A stretch of DNA of 64,000 bases from Lentzea sp. NEAU-D7. GTDB lineage: Bacteria; Actinomycetota; Actinomycetes; Mycobacteriales; Pseudonocardiaceae. The notes under the pieces are model-generated. The model searched no databases. It was given only the letters and a program-made list of their open reading frames with translations, and was not told the DNA's origin. Shown one piece after another: positions 40,902 to 48,328 of the stretch (its first letter is position 1; each line of letters opens with the position of its first letter). The stretch lies in the NCBI RefSeq assembly GCF_026242055.1, contig NZ_JAPJDL010000005.1:1-64000 (forward strand), given 5' to 3'. Made by a program: the position numbers and the translations under genes.

Positions 40902-42167
40902 TCACGACAACGGACAGGTCGCCACGTCGTCCGGCCGCGGCAACGTGGCCGAACGAGGCGGCTGCACCCCGTCCAGCCACCCCTCCAAGGCGACGAACGC
41001 CGCACGGTGGCAAGGCGCAAGGGGCCGCAACCGATCCGGATAGGCGTCCACGAGCCCGTCCACGTGCGTCCCCTGCTCCACCCGGTAGTACCGGTGCAAC
41101 CGATCAGGCGTCATACCCGCGTACACGTCTGAATCCTGGCTGATCGGCAGCAGCACGTCGTAGGTCCCGTGCACGGTCAGCAGGGGCCGCTTCACCTTCC
41201 CGGTCAACGCGACCTTGGACACCGCGGGCCCGGCAACGCGCCGCCGTGCCGCGTACGAGTAGTCGGCGTCGCAAGAAGGCGTGCCGGGAGCGCAGAACGG
41301 CACTCCGGCCTCGAGGTCGCCGTCGAAACCCGGATCGAACTCCTCGCGGTAGATGCGTTGCGTCAGGTCCCAGTAGTAGCGGTGGTGGTAGTCCCACAGG
41401 AATTCCGTGCCGGCCGGAAAACCGGCCGCGACCATCGCCTCGTGCGCGCCCGGTTCGCCTGCCAGGTAGGCCGGGTAGGCGCGGAGGACGGGCGGCAGGA
41501 ACGTCAGGGGGTTCGGACCCTTAACCGTCCACAGTGTCCCCTCCCAGTCGACGCCGCCGTCGTAGAGGTGCGGGCGGTTCTCCAGCTGCCAGCGGACCAG
41601 GTAGCCGCCGTTGGAGATGCCGGTGGCGATGGTCCGGCGCGGGGTGCGGCCGTAGCGTTGGGAGACAACGGACTTCGCCGCGATGGTGAGCTGGGTGAAG
41701 CGCTCGTTCCACTCCTCCACCGCGCGGCCGTCGCGGTAGAACCCGGCCCCGGTGTTGCCCTTGTCGGTGGAGGCGAAGGCGTAGCCGCGGGAGAGGACCC
41801 AGTCGGAGATCGCGCGGTCGTTGGCGTACTGCTCGCGGACGCCCGGTGCGCCGGTGACGACGAGGCCGCCGTTCCAGCGGTCGGGAAGTCTGACCACGAA
41901 CTGGGAGTCGTGCCCGTCGTGGTTGGTGTTGGTGCGCGAGGTGTCCGGGAAGTGGCCGTCGATCTGGATGCCCGGGACGGCGGAGGGGACGGGCAGGGCG
42001 GCGCTCGTGAGGCCCGCCCAGTCGGCCGGGTCGGTGTGGCCGGTGGCGACGAGGCCGGTCGTGGTGAGGTCGGTGAGGCGGGCGAGTCGCTGGTGTTCCG
42101 CGCCGGGGACCGTCATCGCGGAGGTCGGCGGGGTCAGCGCGAGCACCAGTACCAGCGGGAGCAACAT
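40902..42167 (-). CDS. secreted alpha/beta hydrolase (tannase / 3-hydroxybutyrate-oligomer-hydrolase-like)
   Basis: 421 aa from ATG 42167 with a short signal peptide (LLPLVLVLALTPPTSA). Fold landmarks: FVVRLPDRWNGGLVVTGAPGVREQYA, GYAFASTDKGNTG, nucleophile Ser185 in TGISNGGYL, an Asp in LTVHGTYDVLLPIS, and a His in EQGTHVDG. Cysteines in PFCAPGTPSCDADY and near the C-terminus may form disulfides. The SNGG box and layout resemble tannase/feruloyl esterases and 3HB-oligomer hydrolases (PF10605). Substrate uncertain; probably an ester-type polymer or plant phenolic ester. Confidence 0.72.
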   Translation of the reverse strand: MLLPLVLVLALTPPTSAMTVPGAEHQRLARLTDLTTTGLVATGHTDPADWAGLTSAALPVPSAVPGIQIDGHFPDTSRTNTNHDGHDSQFVVRLPDRWNGGLVVTGAPGVREQYANDRAISDWVLSRGYAFASTDKGNTGAGFYRDGRAVEEWNERFTQLTIAAKSVVSQRYGRTPRRTIATGISNGGYLVRWQLENRPHLYDGGVDWEGTLWTVKGPNPLTFLPPVLRAYPAYLAGEPGAHEAMVAAGFPAGTEFLWDYHHRYYWDLTQRIYREEFDPGFDGDLEAGVPFCAPGTPSCDADYSYAARRRVAGPAVSKVALTGKVKRPLLTVHGTYDVLLPISQDSDVYAGMTPDRLHRYYRVEQGTHVDGLVDAYPDRLRPLAPCHRAAFVALEGWLDGVQPPRSATLPRPDDVATCPLS

Positions 42168-42178
42168 AGCTGGTCAAG

Positions 42179-42547
42179 CTAGTTGTGGCGGTCCCCCGGC
42201 GACATGGTTGCCTCCCACACAAGGCCCGCCTTGAAGGTGGTGAAGCCGAACAGGTCGAGCACCCGGCGGACCTGGGGCTGGGTGTGGTGCACGGTGAACG
42301 ACTTGCCGTTGTGGTGGGCCGCGCAGAGCAGGAGCAGCAACGTGCGCAGGCCGCTTCCGGCCAGGAACGTCACCCCGGCCAGGTCGACCGAGACGCGGTC
42401 GGTGACGGTGTCGGTGATGCCGGGCAGCACGGCGGCGAAGAACAGGTCGCAGTTGGTCATGTCCATCTCGCCTTGGCAAGTGGCCACGAAGCGGGTGCCG
42501 GAACGTTCCGTCCGCACGGTGAACGGGCTGGTCTCGCAGGCGGTCAT
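42179..42547 (-). CDS. STAS-domain anti-anti-sigma factor homologue
   Basis: ATG 42547 gives 122 aa; GTG codons a few residues earlier are possible and no ribosome site is clear. FVATCQGEMDMTNCDLFFAAVLPGI, then VDLAGVTFLAGSGLRTLLLLL, the SpoIIAA-type signature with the phosphorylatable Ser, and the C-terminal FTVHHTQPQVRRVLDLFGFTTF. It would bind an RsbW-type anti-sigma kinase; none is in the window, so its partner is elsewhere. A loose neighbour of an AraC gene upstream. Confidence 0.85.
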   Translation of the reverse strand: MTACETSPFTVRTERSGTRFVATCQGEMDMTNCDLFFAAVLPGITDTVTDRVSVDLAGVTFLAGSGLRTLLLLLCAAHHNGKSFTVHHTQPQVRRVLDLFGFTTFKAGLVWEATMSPGDRHN

Positions 42548-42620
42548 GAACCACTTGACCGCACCCCGAGCACGGACGATAGCAGTGGAAACGAAGTCCG
42601 CGACCGGAAAGCGAAGCGCC

Positions 42621-43511
42621 TCAACCTGACCGCAGGGTCTTCGACGGCGAGACGTCGTACGCGGCGCGGTAGTGCGCGGCGAAGACACTCGGACGGGCGT
42701 AACCCCAACGGGCCGCGATCTCGGTGACGGAACCCCTGCCCGCCCTCAGGTCCTCGTGGGCGCACGAAAGACGCACACCCCGGAGGTACGCCATCGGTGT
42801 GGTGGCCAGGTGGCGCCGGAAAGCGAGCTGCAACGCCCGGATGGACACGCGCGCCGCACGCGCTATGTCCGCGGCGGAGATGGCCACTTCGGCGTGGTCC
42901 TCGATGAACGCGATCGCACGGCGCAGGCTTCTCGGATGCGCGTCACGCCGGTCGAAGTACGTCGGCGGGGCGTGCGTGGTGTTCGGGAACGTGGCGAGGG
43001 TGGTGGCCACCATCAGCCGGGTCGCGTTCGCCGCCACCAGCGGGTTGTCGCCGAAGTGCGGCAGCACCTCGTCACGCAGGTTCACGCAGGTGGACCACCA
43101 CACCGCCGCGAACCGGGACGAGACCGGCCGGAACCCGGCGAACCGAACACCCTCGGCCACTTCGTCGATCACCGACTGGGACAGCGTGACCGTCGACAGG
43201 CGCGGGTTGAAGATCGCGCCGATGAAAGGGCTTTCGGGCGGCGCGCACAGGAACACGTCGCCAGGCGTCCAGAAGCGGTCCTCGCCGCCCGAACGGTAGT
43301 AGACCATCCCGGCGCCCAGGTGCCCGAAGACGAAGTTGTTCATCGGGTCGACGCTGACCTCCAGCGCGACGCGCCCGTGCATCTCGTCGAACCGGATGTG
43401 CTCGTGTATTCGCGACGACATCCACATGTGGGAGTGCTTCACACCGGTGTTGAGACGCATCTGGCCGTAAGCCGCGTTCAACACCTCGTGCACCGCGTCC
43501 AAGTCCGCCAT
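42621..43511 (-). CDS. AraC-family transcriptional regulator
   Basis: ATG 43511 gives 296 aa; the frame reaches 43619 across a terminator and is not coding there. The N-terminal cupin-like domain has GHLGAGMVYYRSGGEDRFWTPGDVFL (AraC_binding_2-like), followed by two HTHs: ISAADIARAARVSIRALQLAFRRHLATTPMAYLRGVRLSCAHEDLRAG and GSVTEIAARWGYARPSVFAAHYRAAYDVSPS. Typical of regulators of catabolic or efflux genes; its target is not evident from the neighbours. Confidence 0.88.
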   Translation of the reverse strand: MADLDAVHEVLNAAYGQMRLNTGVKHSHMWMSSRIHEHIRFDEMHGRVALEVSVDPMNNFVFGHLGAGMVYYRSGGEDRFWTPGDVFLCAPPESPFIGAIFNPRLSTVTLSQSVIDEVAEGVRFAGFRPVSSRFAAVWWSTCVNLRDEVLPHFGDNPLVAANATRLMVATTLATFPNTTHAPPTYFDRRDAHPRSLRRAIAFIEDHAEVAISAADIARAARVSIRALQLAFRRHLATTPMAYLRGVRLSCAHEDLRAGRGSVTEIAARWGYARPSVFAAHYRAAYDVSPSKTLRSG

Positions 43512-43572
43512 TTCGACGACCTGTTCCACGTGCTGCACGATCCTCGTCCGCCCAGCCGGTGTCCATCGCCAA

Positions 43573-43617
43573 GACGGTTGCTTCCGCTCACCCGGTGGGA
43601 GGGCGGAAGCAACCGTC
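43573..43617 (-). terminator. strong terminator after the GDSL hydrolase gene
   Basis: GACGGTTGCTTCCGC (43573-43587), 15-nt loop, GCGGAAGCAACCGTC (43603-43617): a perfect 15-bp stem starting 6 bp past the stop of the minus-strand GDSL gene. It separates that gene from the AraC gene downstream. Confidence 0.8.
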
Positions 43618-43623
43618 ACCTGG

Positions 43624-44493
43624 CTAGACCCGGACGAGCGAGGCCAGCGCGGCCTGCCCCTGCTGGTTCGGGTGGAACACGGCCTCCGGCCCCTCCTGAC
43701 CCGGTGCCAGCGCGTCGAACCCCCGCAGGAACGGGGTGCCCGACTCGCACAGCGCGTGACCCTCGAACGTGCCGGGACGGGAGAACGGGCTGGCGTACGT
43801 GGCGTTGACGCCCTGGTACCTCGCCTCGGCCACGGCCGAGCGGAGCGTGGCGTCGATGCCGTCGGCCACCTGGTTGCCCTGGCTGCGTTCCGCGGTGGTC
43901 AGGACGCCCTCGCCGCAGATCGGGTCGAGCGCGACGCCGGGCGGGTTGTCCGAAGCGGACACCTGGCGGCCGTAGCCCACGACGACCACTCGCGCGTACG
44001 GGCTGCGCTTGCGGATCTCGGTGAGCAGGGCGGTGACGTTGCCGCCCATCTGCGGCAGCCTGGCCAGGATCGCCTCGGTCGGGGCGCCCGTGCAGTCCGC
44101 CTGGACGCAGATGCCGCCGTACGTCGCGTAGTCGACGTCGTTGGTGCCGACGGTGAGCAGCACCAGGTCGGTGCCGCGCCGCAGGGCGTCCAGCTGGGCC
44201 GGACGGTCCTTGAACGGACGGGAGAGGTCGGCGGTGGCGGCACCGCTGCAGCTCACGTTGGTGAACGAGCCGAGCCTGCCGGCCGCCCGCAGACCGGCGG
44301 CCACCTGCTCACCGTAGGAGTTGTTGCTGCGCCAGCAGTTGCCGGCGGTTCCGTCCTGGTAGGACCCCGCGCCGGTGCCGGAGGCGTAGGAGTCACCGAG
44401 CACCACGAGCGAGGTGGAGCGGGTCGCGCCGGCCGCGGGAGCGATTCCCAGCGCGGCCAGAACAGCTGTGAGTACGACGATCGTTCTTTTCAC
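43624..44493 (-). CDS. secreted SGNH/GDSL hydrolase
   Basis: 289 aa from GTG 44493, with GGGGG upstream; the frame opening at 44559 is unsupported. Signal peptide KRTIVVLTAVLAALGIAPAAGA. SGNH blocks: VVLGDSYASGTGAGSY (nucleophile Ser), CSGAATAD, LLTVGTNDVDY, and the late HPNQQGQ His. Several Cys pairs suggest disulfides, as in the Streptomyces phospholipase A1/lipase class. It is unrelated by position to the other GDSL gene at 236. Confidence 0.87.
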   Translation of the reverse strand: MKRTIVVLTAVLAALGIAPAAGATRSTSLVVLGDSYASGTGAGSYQDGTAGNCWRSNNSYGEQVAAGLRAAGRLGSFTNVSCSGAATADLSRPFKDRPAQLDALRRGTDLVLLTVGTNDVDYATYGGICVQADCTGAPTEAILARLPQMGGNVTALLTEIRKRSPYARVVVVGYGRQVSASDNPPGVALDPICGEGVLTTAERSQGNQVADGIDATLRSAVAEARYQGVNATYASPFSRPGTFEGHALCESGTPFLRGFDALAPGQEGPEAVFHPNQQGQAALASLVRV

Positions 44494-44672
44494 AGGACCC
44501 CCGATGTCGATGCGATTGCACCGCCATACTGCCCGAACCGCCACGTCGTGCGCCGCCAAACGAGATGCGCTTCGTCTTCAGCCGATCGCGGCCAGGACGT
44601 CCGCGATCTCCTTGAGCAGCACCGGCACAAATGCGGTGGCGGCTCTTCCGCCCCGGTTGCACGATGTGGTGC

Positions 44673-45161
44673 GTGACCGGCGAGGACGTGCTTGAGATCT
44701 TGGCGGCGTTGCGGGACTTCGACGTCTGGGTGGGCGGTGGCTGGGGCGTCGACGCGCTGGCCGGCGAGCAGACCCGGCCACACGCCGACCTCGACCTCAT
44801 GCACCGCGAGGAGCAGGAACCCCGGGTCGTCGCCGCGCTCGCCGCGCGCGGGTTCGCGGAAACCCTGTCGTGGCGGCCGGTGCGGTTCGTGCTCACCGAT
44901 CCCGGTGGCCGCGAGATCGACCTGCACCCGTTGCGGTTCGCGGAGGACGGCAGTGCCGAGCAGTCATCGTTGACGCCCGGCGAGCCGTTCCGCTACCCGG
45001 CGGAGTGCTTCGTCACCGGCGCGATCCTCGGCACGGAGGTGCGGTGCCTGTCGGCCGAGCAGCAGCTGTTCTTCCACCAGGGTTACGAACCGCGGGAGGA
45101 GGACCTGCACGACCTGGCCTTGCTGCGCTCACTTCCGGTGGCGAAAACTCGGTGGCGGTGA
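44673..45161 (+). CDS. nucleotidyltransferase-fold protein (aminoglycoside/lincosamide nucleotidyltransferase-like)
   Basis: GTG 44673 gives 162 aa; ATG 44664 is equally possible and neither has a ribosome site, so the mRNA may be leaderless. FDVWVGGGWGVDALAGEQTRPHADLDLMH holds the GG...DxD nucleotidyltransferase core as in AadB/LinA proteins; the second acidic position is in GREIDLHPL. It ends in a helical region with a YEPREEDLHDLALL segment. It may modify a small molecule or be a remote relative without resistance function. Overlaps the next gene (GTGA). Confidence 0.78.
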   Translation: MTGEDVLEILAALRDFDVWVGGGWGVDALAGEQTRPHADLDLMHREEQEPRVVAALAARGFAETLSWRPVRFVLTDPGGREIDLHPLRFAEDGSAEQSSLTPGEPFRYPAECFVTGAILGTEVRCLSAEQQLFFHQGYEPREEDLHDLALLRSLPVAKTRWR

Positions 45162-45901
45162 GGACTAGCGTGGGGTCGGTGAAGGGATTCAACCCGAGCT
45201 TCAGTCCCGAAACTGCCGAGAACTACGACAACTCACCCCGCGGCGACGAGGCCGAGACGGTCCGCTTCCTGGCGGCGTTCGGCACGAGCGCCCTGGAGTT
45301 CGCGATCGGCACGGGCCGCATCGCTTTGCCCCTCAAGGAATCCGGCGTCGAGGTGGACGGTGTCGAGCTCTCCCCCGCCATGGTCGCGCGCATGCGGGCC
45401 AAACCCGGCGGCGACGAGATCGACGTGGTCATGGGCGACATGTCCGCGGCCGGCACCGGCCGCACGTATCCGTTGGTGTACCTGGTCTACAACACGATCA
45501 CGAACCTGCTCACCCAGGACGACCAGGTGCGGTGCTTCGAGAACGCCGCGCGCCACCTCACCCCGGACGGCGTGTTCGTGATCGAGTGCGGCGTGCCGAG
45601 CTGGGCGGCGCGGCAACGCCACCAGTTCATCGACGTGGAGGCCGTCGAGGTCGACCACGTCGAGCTGGACGTCAACCGCTACGACCCGGTCACCCAGCTG
45701 CTCGACGAGAACCACGTGCACATCGGCGCGGACGGCATCCGGTTCGGCGCGATCCGGCAACGGCTGTCCTACCCGTCCGAGTTCGACCTCATGGCGCGGA
45801 TCGCGGGGCTGCGGCTGCGCGAGCGGCACGGCGGCTGGAACGGCGAGCCGTTCGTCGCGGACAGCAAGCGGCACGTGAGCGTGTACGAGAGAGCCGCGTG
45901 A
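45158..45901 (+). CDS. class I SAM-dependent methyltransferase
   Basis: GTG 45158 overlaps the previous stop and gives 247 aa; GTG 45179 (VKGFNPSFSPETAENYDN) has a better SD and may be the real start. Motifs: ALEFAIGTGRIALPLKESGVEVDGVELSPAMVARM (motif I and strand 2), DEIDVVMGDMSAAGTGRTYPLVYLVYNTITNLLTQDDQ, and PDGVFVIECGVP. Substrate unknown. It appears co-transcribed with the nucleotidyltransferase gene, a pairing that hints at small-molecule modification. Confidence 0.8.
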   Translation: MRTSVGSVKGFNPSFSPETAENYDNSPRGDEAETVRFLAAFGTSALEFAIGTGRIALPLKESGVEVDGVELSPAMVARMRAKPGGDEIDVVMGDMSAAGTGRTYPLVYLVYNTITNLLTQDDQVRCFENAARHLTPDGVFVIECGVPSWAARQRHQFIDVEAVEVDHVELDVNRYDPVTQLLDENHVHIGADGIRFGAIRQRLSYPSEFDLMARIAGLRLRERHGGWNGEPFVADSKRHVSVYERAA

Positions 45902-45941
45902 CTTCACCCCCTAGCACCGGTGCCGGAATCCCGGCCACGCC

Positions 45942-46337
45942 CTAGGAGTTGAACGCTTCCAGCGCCTCGGCCTTGATCTGCTCGAACTGGGCGGCCATCG
46001 CCTCGGACAGGGCCTGGGCGCCGGACAGCGGGCGCACCATGACGGTGAACTCGTCGATCAGCCCGTTCTCGTCGAGGTGCAGGAAGTCGCAGCCCTGGAT
46101 CTCCTTGCCGCCCACCTCGGTCCGGAACACCAGCGCGTGGTTCGGGCCGTCGACGATCTCGCGCTCGTAGCGGAAGTTCTCGAACACCCGCATCACGCCG
46201 CGCAGGATCGCCGCGGTGATCGGCTTGCCGGGGTACGGCGTGAACGCGACAGGGCTGGTGAACACGACGTTGTCGGCGAGGCACGCCGCCATCGCGTCGG
46301 TGTCCCGTGCTTCGACCGCCTTGCGGAATGCGTTCAC
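45942..46337 (-). CDS. SnoaL/NTF2-like small protein
   Basis: 131 aa from GTG 46337, with a GAGGGT site. MNAFRKAVEARDTDAMAACLADNVVFTSP, then FENFRYEREIVDGPNHALVFRTEVGGKEIQGCDFLHLDENGLIDEFTVMVRP is a cone-shaped NTF2-like fold as in SnoaL cyclases, ketosteroid isomerases and stress proteins. Divergent from a PadR gene with a palindrome in the 58-bp gap, so it is likely PadR-regulated. Confidence 0.82.
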   Translation of the reverse strand: MNAFRKAVEARDTDAMAACLADNVVFTSPVAFTPYPGKPITAAILRGVMRVFENFRYEREIVDGPNHALVFRTEVGGKEIQGCDFLHLDENGLIDEFTVMVRPLSGAQALSEAMAAQFEQIKAEALEAFNS

Positions 46338-46352
46338 AGCGACACCCTCACA

Positions 46353-46370
46353 TACTCAACTTGTTGACTA
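46353..46370. promoter_or_regulatory. palindromic operator between NTF2-like and padR genes
   Basis: TACTCAACTTGTTGACTA reads as TA-n-TCAAC-TT-GTTGA-n-TA: an 18-bp palindrome with one mismatched pair, centred in the 58-bp divergent gap. A PadR dimer could cover both promoters. Functional assignment is positional. Confidence 0.65.
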
Positions 46371-46395
46371 GGTCGATGCACCGTAACCTGCTGCT

Positions 46396-46968
46396 ATGTC
46401 GCTGCGCAACGCCGTGATGGCCGCACTGCTCGACGGGGAGTCGTCCGGCTACGACCTGGCCAAGGCGTTCGACGCGTCGGTGGCGAACTTCTGGATCTGC
46501 ACGCCGCAACAGCTCTACCGGGAGCTGGACCGCATGGAGGCGGACGGGCTGATCAGCGCGAGGACGGTCGAGCAGGAACGCCGGCCGAACAAGCGCCTGT
46601 TCTCGCTCACCGAACGCGGCCGCGAGGAGCTGACGGGGTTCACGTCAGGGCCGCACAAGCCCACCGCGATCCGCGACGAGCTGCTGGTGGCCGTGCTGGC
46701 GGCGGATCGCGGTGACGTCGAGGGGGTCCTGGCCTCGATCCGCGAACGCAAGCAGTGGGCCGAGGCGAAGGTCGCGCGCTACGAACGACTCCGGGCCAAG
46801 TTGCTCGACGGCCGTTCCGAGGAGGACTTCCTGGCCACCGCCGAACGGGTCGGGCCGTACCTGACGTTGTTGCGCGGCCTGTCGTTCGAGCGGGACAACG
46901 TGCGGTGGTGTGCCAGGAGCCTCACCGTGCTGGAGCGGCGTGGTGCCCGCCTCGACGCGCCGGGGTGA
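46396..46968 (+). CDS. PadR-family transcriptional regulator (PadR-s2 type)
   Basis: 190 aa from ATG 46396. The winged helix MSLRNAVMAALLDGESSGYDLAKAF, QQLYRELDRMEADGLISARTVEQERRPNKRLFSLTERGREEL is typical PadR, followed by a C-terminal dimerisation domain (IRERKQWAEAKVARYERLRAKLL). Usually an auto-repressor responding to phenolic or drug ligands; the divergent NTF2-like gene is the obvious target. Confidence 0.9.
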   Translation: MSLRNAVMAALLDGESSGYDLAKAFDASVANFWICTPQQLYRELDRMEADGLISARTVEQERRPNKRLFSLTERGREELTGFTSGPHKPTAIRDELLVAVLAADRGDVEGVLASIRERKQWAEAKVARYERLRAKLLDGRSEEDFLATAERVGPYLTLLRGLSFERDNVRWCARSLTVLERRGARLDAPG

Positions 46969-46983
46969 GGTTGAATCGGGTTC

Positions 46984-47292
46984 ATGAACGGCATTTCGCT
47001 CTTGCAGGAGGCACTCAGCGCACCCGCGGCAGAGGCGCGCAACCGGTTCGCGGGGCGGCTCAACGGCTACCTCGACGGGTCCGACGTCGTGCACGCCGTG
47101 CGGTTGCAGGGCTGGCTAGGGCTGGAGGTGCCGGGCCCCGGCTGCCACGTCGGCACCGGCAGCTGGGACTTCACCCGCTTCAAGGCGACCACGTCACCGG
47201 TCACGTGCGGGCGCTGCCGTTCCGCCGGGCTGCTCACCAGCTCGTTCACCGGGGGCCCGCACCAGCAGACCCTGGACCTCGAAGGCATCTAG
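46984..47292 (+). CDS. hypothetical protein, 102 aa
   Basis: ATG 46984 with GAGG 13 nt upstream and good codon bias. There is a helical N-terminus (LLQEALSAPAAEARNRFAGRL), a hydrophobic stretch AVRLQGWLGLEVPGPGCHVGTGSW and a C-x2-C pair (TCGRCRSAG). No signal, no recognised family. It follows padR by 15 bp, so it may be cotranscribed. Converges with the GNAT gene, overlapping it by 4 bp. Confidence 0.55.
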   Translation: MNGISLLQEALSAPAAEARNRFAGRLNGYLDGSDVVHAVRLQGWLGLEVPGPGCHVGTGSWDFTRFKATTSPVTCGRCRSAGLLTSSFTGGPHQQTLDLEGI

Positions 47293-47681
47293 AGCACAGT
47301 GCGGTTGCGCAGCCCCATTCCCGTCAACGCGACCATGCCCAGGCGTTCGTAGTACGGCCGCAACTCGTCGTCGCACGTGAGATCCACCGAGTACAGATGC
47401 GCGGCTTCGGCGATGACGCGCCGCATCAGCTCCGTGCCGATGCCCTGGCCCTGGAACTCCGGCCGCACCTCCAGCCACGGGACGAACGCGGTCAGCACGC
47501 CGTCGCTGATCATGTTCACGAAGCCGACAACGTCGTCCTGGGAACGCGCGATCACCACGCGATAGCTCCCGCGCAGCACGGCGAGGTGCTGGGCGGGTGA
47601 CGGCGGCGTGGGCCAGCCCACGAAGAAGCCGGCGAGATCGGTCTCGGTCAGGTCGTCGAGATCCGTGCGGTAAGTGATCAC
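47289..47681 (-). CDS. GNAT-family N-acetyltransferase
   Basis: GTG 47681 gives 130 aa; GTG 47705 is possible and no strong ribosome site decides. The acetyl-CoA-binding block FVPWLEVRPEFQGQGIGTELMRRVIAEAAHL (R/Q-x-x-G-x-G) is clear, preceded by SYRVVIARSQDDVVGFVNMISDG and ending YYERLGMVALTGMGLRNRTVL. Substrate unknown. Confidence 0.83.
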   Translation of the reverse strand: MITYRTDLDDLTETDLAGFFVGWPTPPSPAQHLAVLRGSYRVVIARSQDDVVGFVNMISDGVLTAFVPWLEVRPEFQGQGIGTELMRRVIAEAAHLYSVDLTCDDELRPYYERLGMVALTGMGLRNRTVL

Positions 47682-47753
47682 GGTCGCATTGAACCGTTTC
47701 CGCACAACATCCGTAGGGTGGTTTCTCCCGATTCGGCCGCTAAGCTGCTGGTC

Positions 47754-48266
47754 GTGACCCTGCCGACTGCTCCGCTGCGCCGTGCGCGCTGTGCGGCCGT
47801 CGGCGTCGTCAACGGGACGCTCGCGGTTCTCGCGCACTCCAGCGCGGACGGCCACCTGCCCGACGCCGGGCTCGTCTTCTCGCTGGTCGCGCTGCTCACG
47901 TGGGCGACGGCCGGGTTCGCCCGGCACGAGCTGACGTGGCGGAAGCTGCTCCTGCTGATCGGCGGCGGACAGCTCGCGATGCACGTCCTCGTGTCGCTCG
48001 CGGCGTTCCGGCACGCGCACGAAGCCGACCCGGCGAGCATGATCACCTCGCACGTCGTGGCCACGGCACTGACCGTCGTCGTGCTCACCGTCGCGGAACG
48101 GTCAGTCCTCGCGCTCGCCCGCGCGGTCACGGCCGCACTCCCCCGCAGGCTCGGCGTCCTCCCCGCCACCGCACCCCTGGTCGTCGCGACGCCTTCGCTC
48201 GCGCCGACCACGATCGTCCTCCTGGACGTGCTGTCGTGGCGCGGTCCCCCGGCTGAACAGGTCTGA
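47754..48266 (+). CDS. four-helix integral membrane protein
   Basis: 170 aa from GTG 47754. Hydrophobic segments ARCAAVGVVNGTLAVLAHS, LVFSLVALLTWATAGF, LLLLIGGGQLAMHVLVSLAAF and HVVATALTVVVLTVAERSVLAL; a short FRHAHEADP loop carries two His. Such genes often precede PepSY membrane proteins, as here. A hairpin separates the two, so they may be independent units. Function unknown. Confidence 0.65.
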   Translation: MTLPTAPLRRARCAAVGVVNGTLAVLAHSSADGHLPDAGLVFSLVALLTWATAGFARHELTWRKLLLLIGGGQLAMHVLVSLAAFRHAHEADPASMITSHVVATALTVVVLTVAERSVLALARAVTAALPRRLGVLPATAPLVVATPSLAPTTIVLLDVLSWRGPPAEQV

Positions 48267-48276
48267 ACCCCCTTCA

Positions 48277-48301
48277 CAGGGCCGCTCATCGAGCGGTCCT
48301 G
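48277..48301 (+). terminator. hairpin between membrane gene and PepSY gene
   Basis: CAGGGCCGCTC, loop ATC, GAGCGGTCCTG: an 11-bp stem with one G-T wobble, 10 bp after the upstream stop. Confidence 0.5.
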
Positions 48302-48328
48302 CCCCTGTTCACGCCCATTGGGAGCACC

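Noticed and set aside
44673-45161. Calling the nucleotidyltransferase an antibiotic-resistance gene
   Set aside because: Only the general fold motif is visible; chromosomal relatives are common in actinomycetes without known resistance activity.
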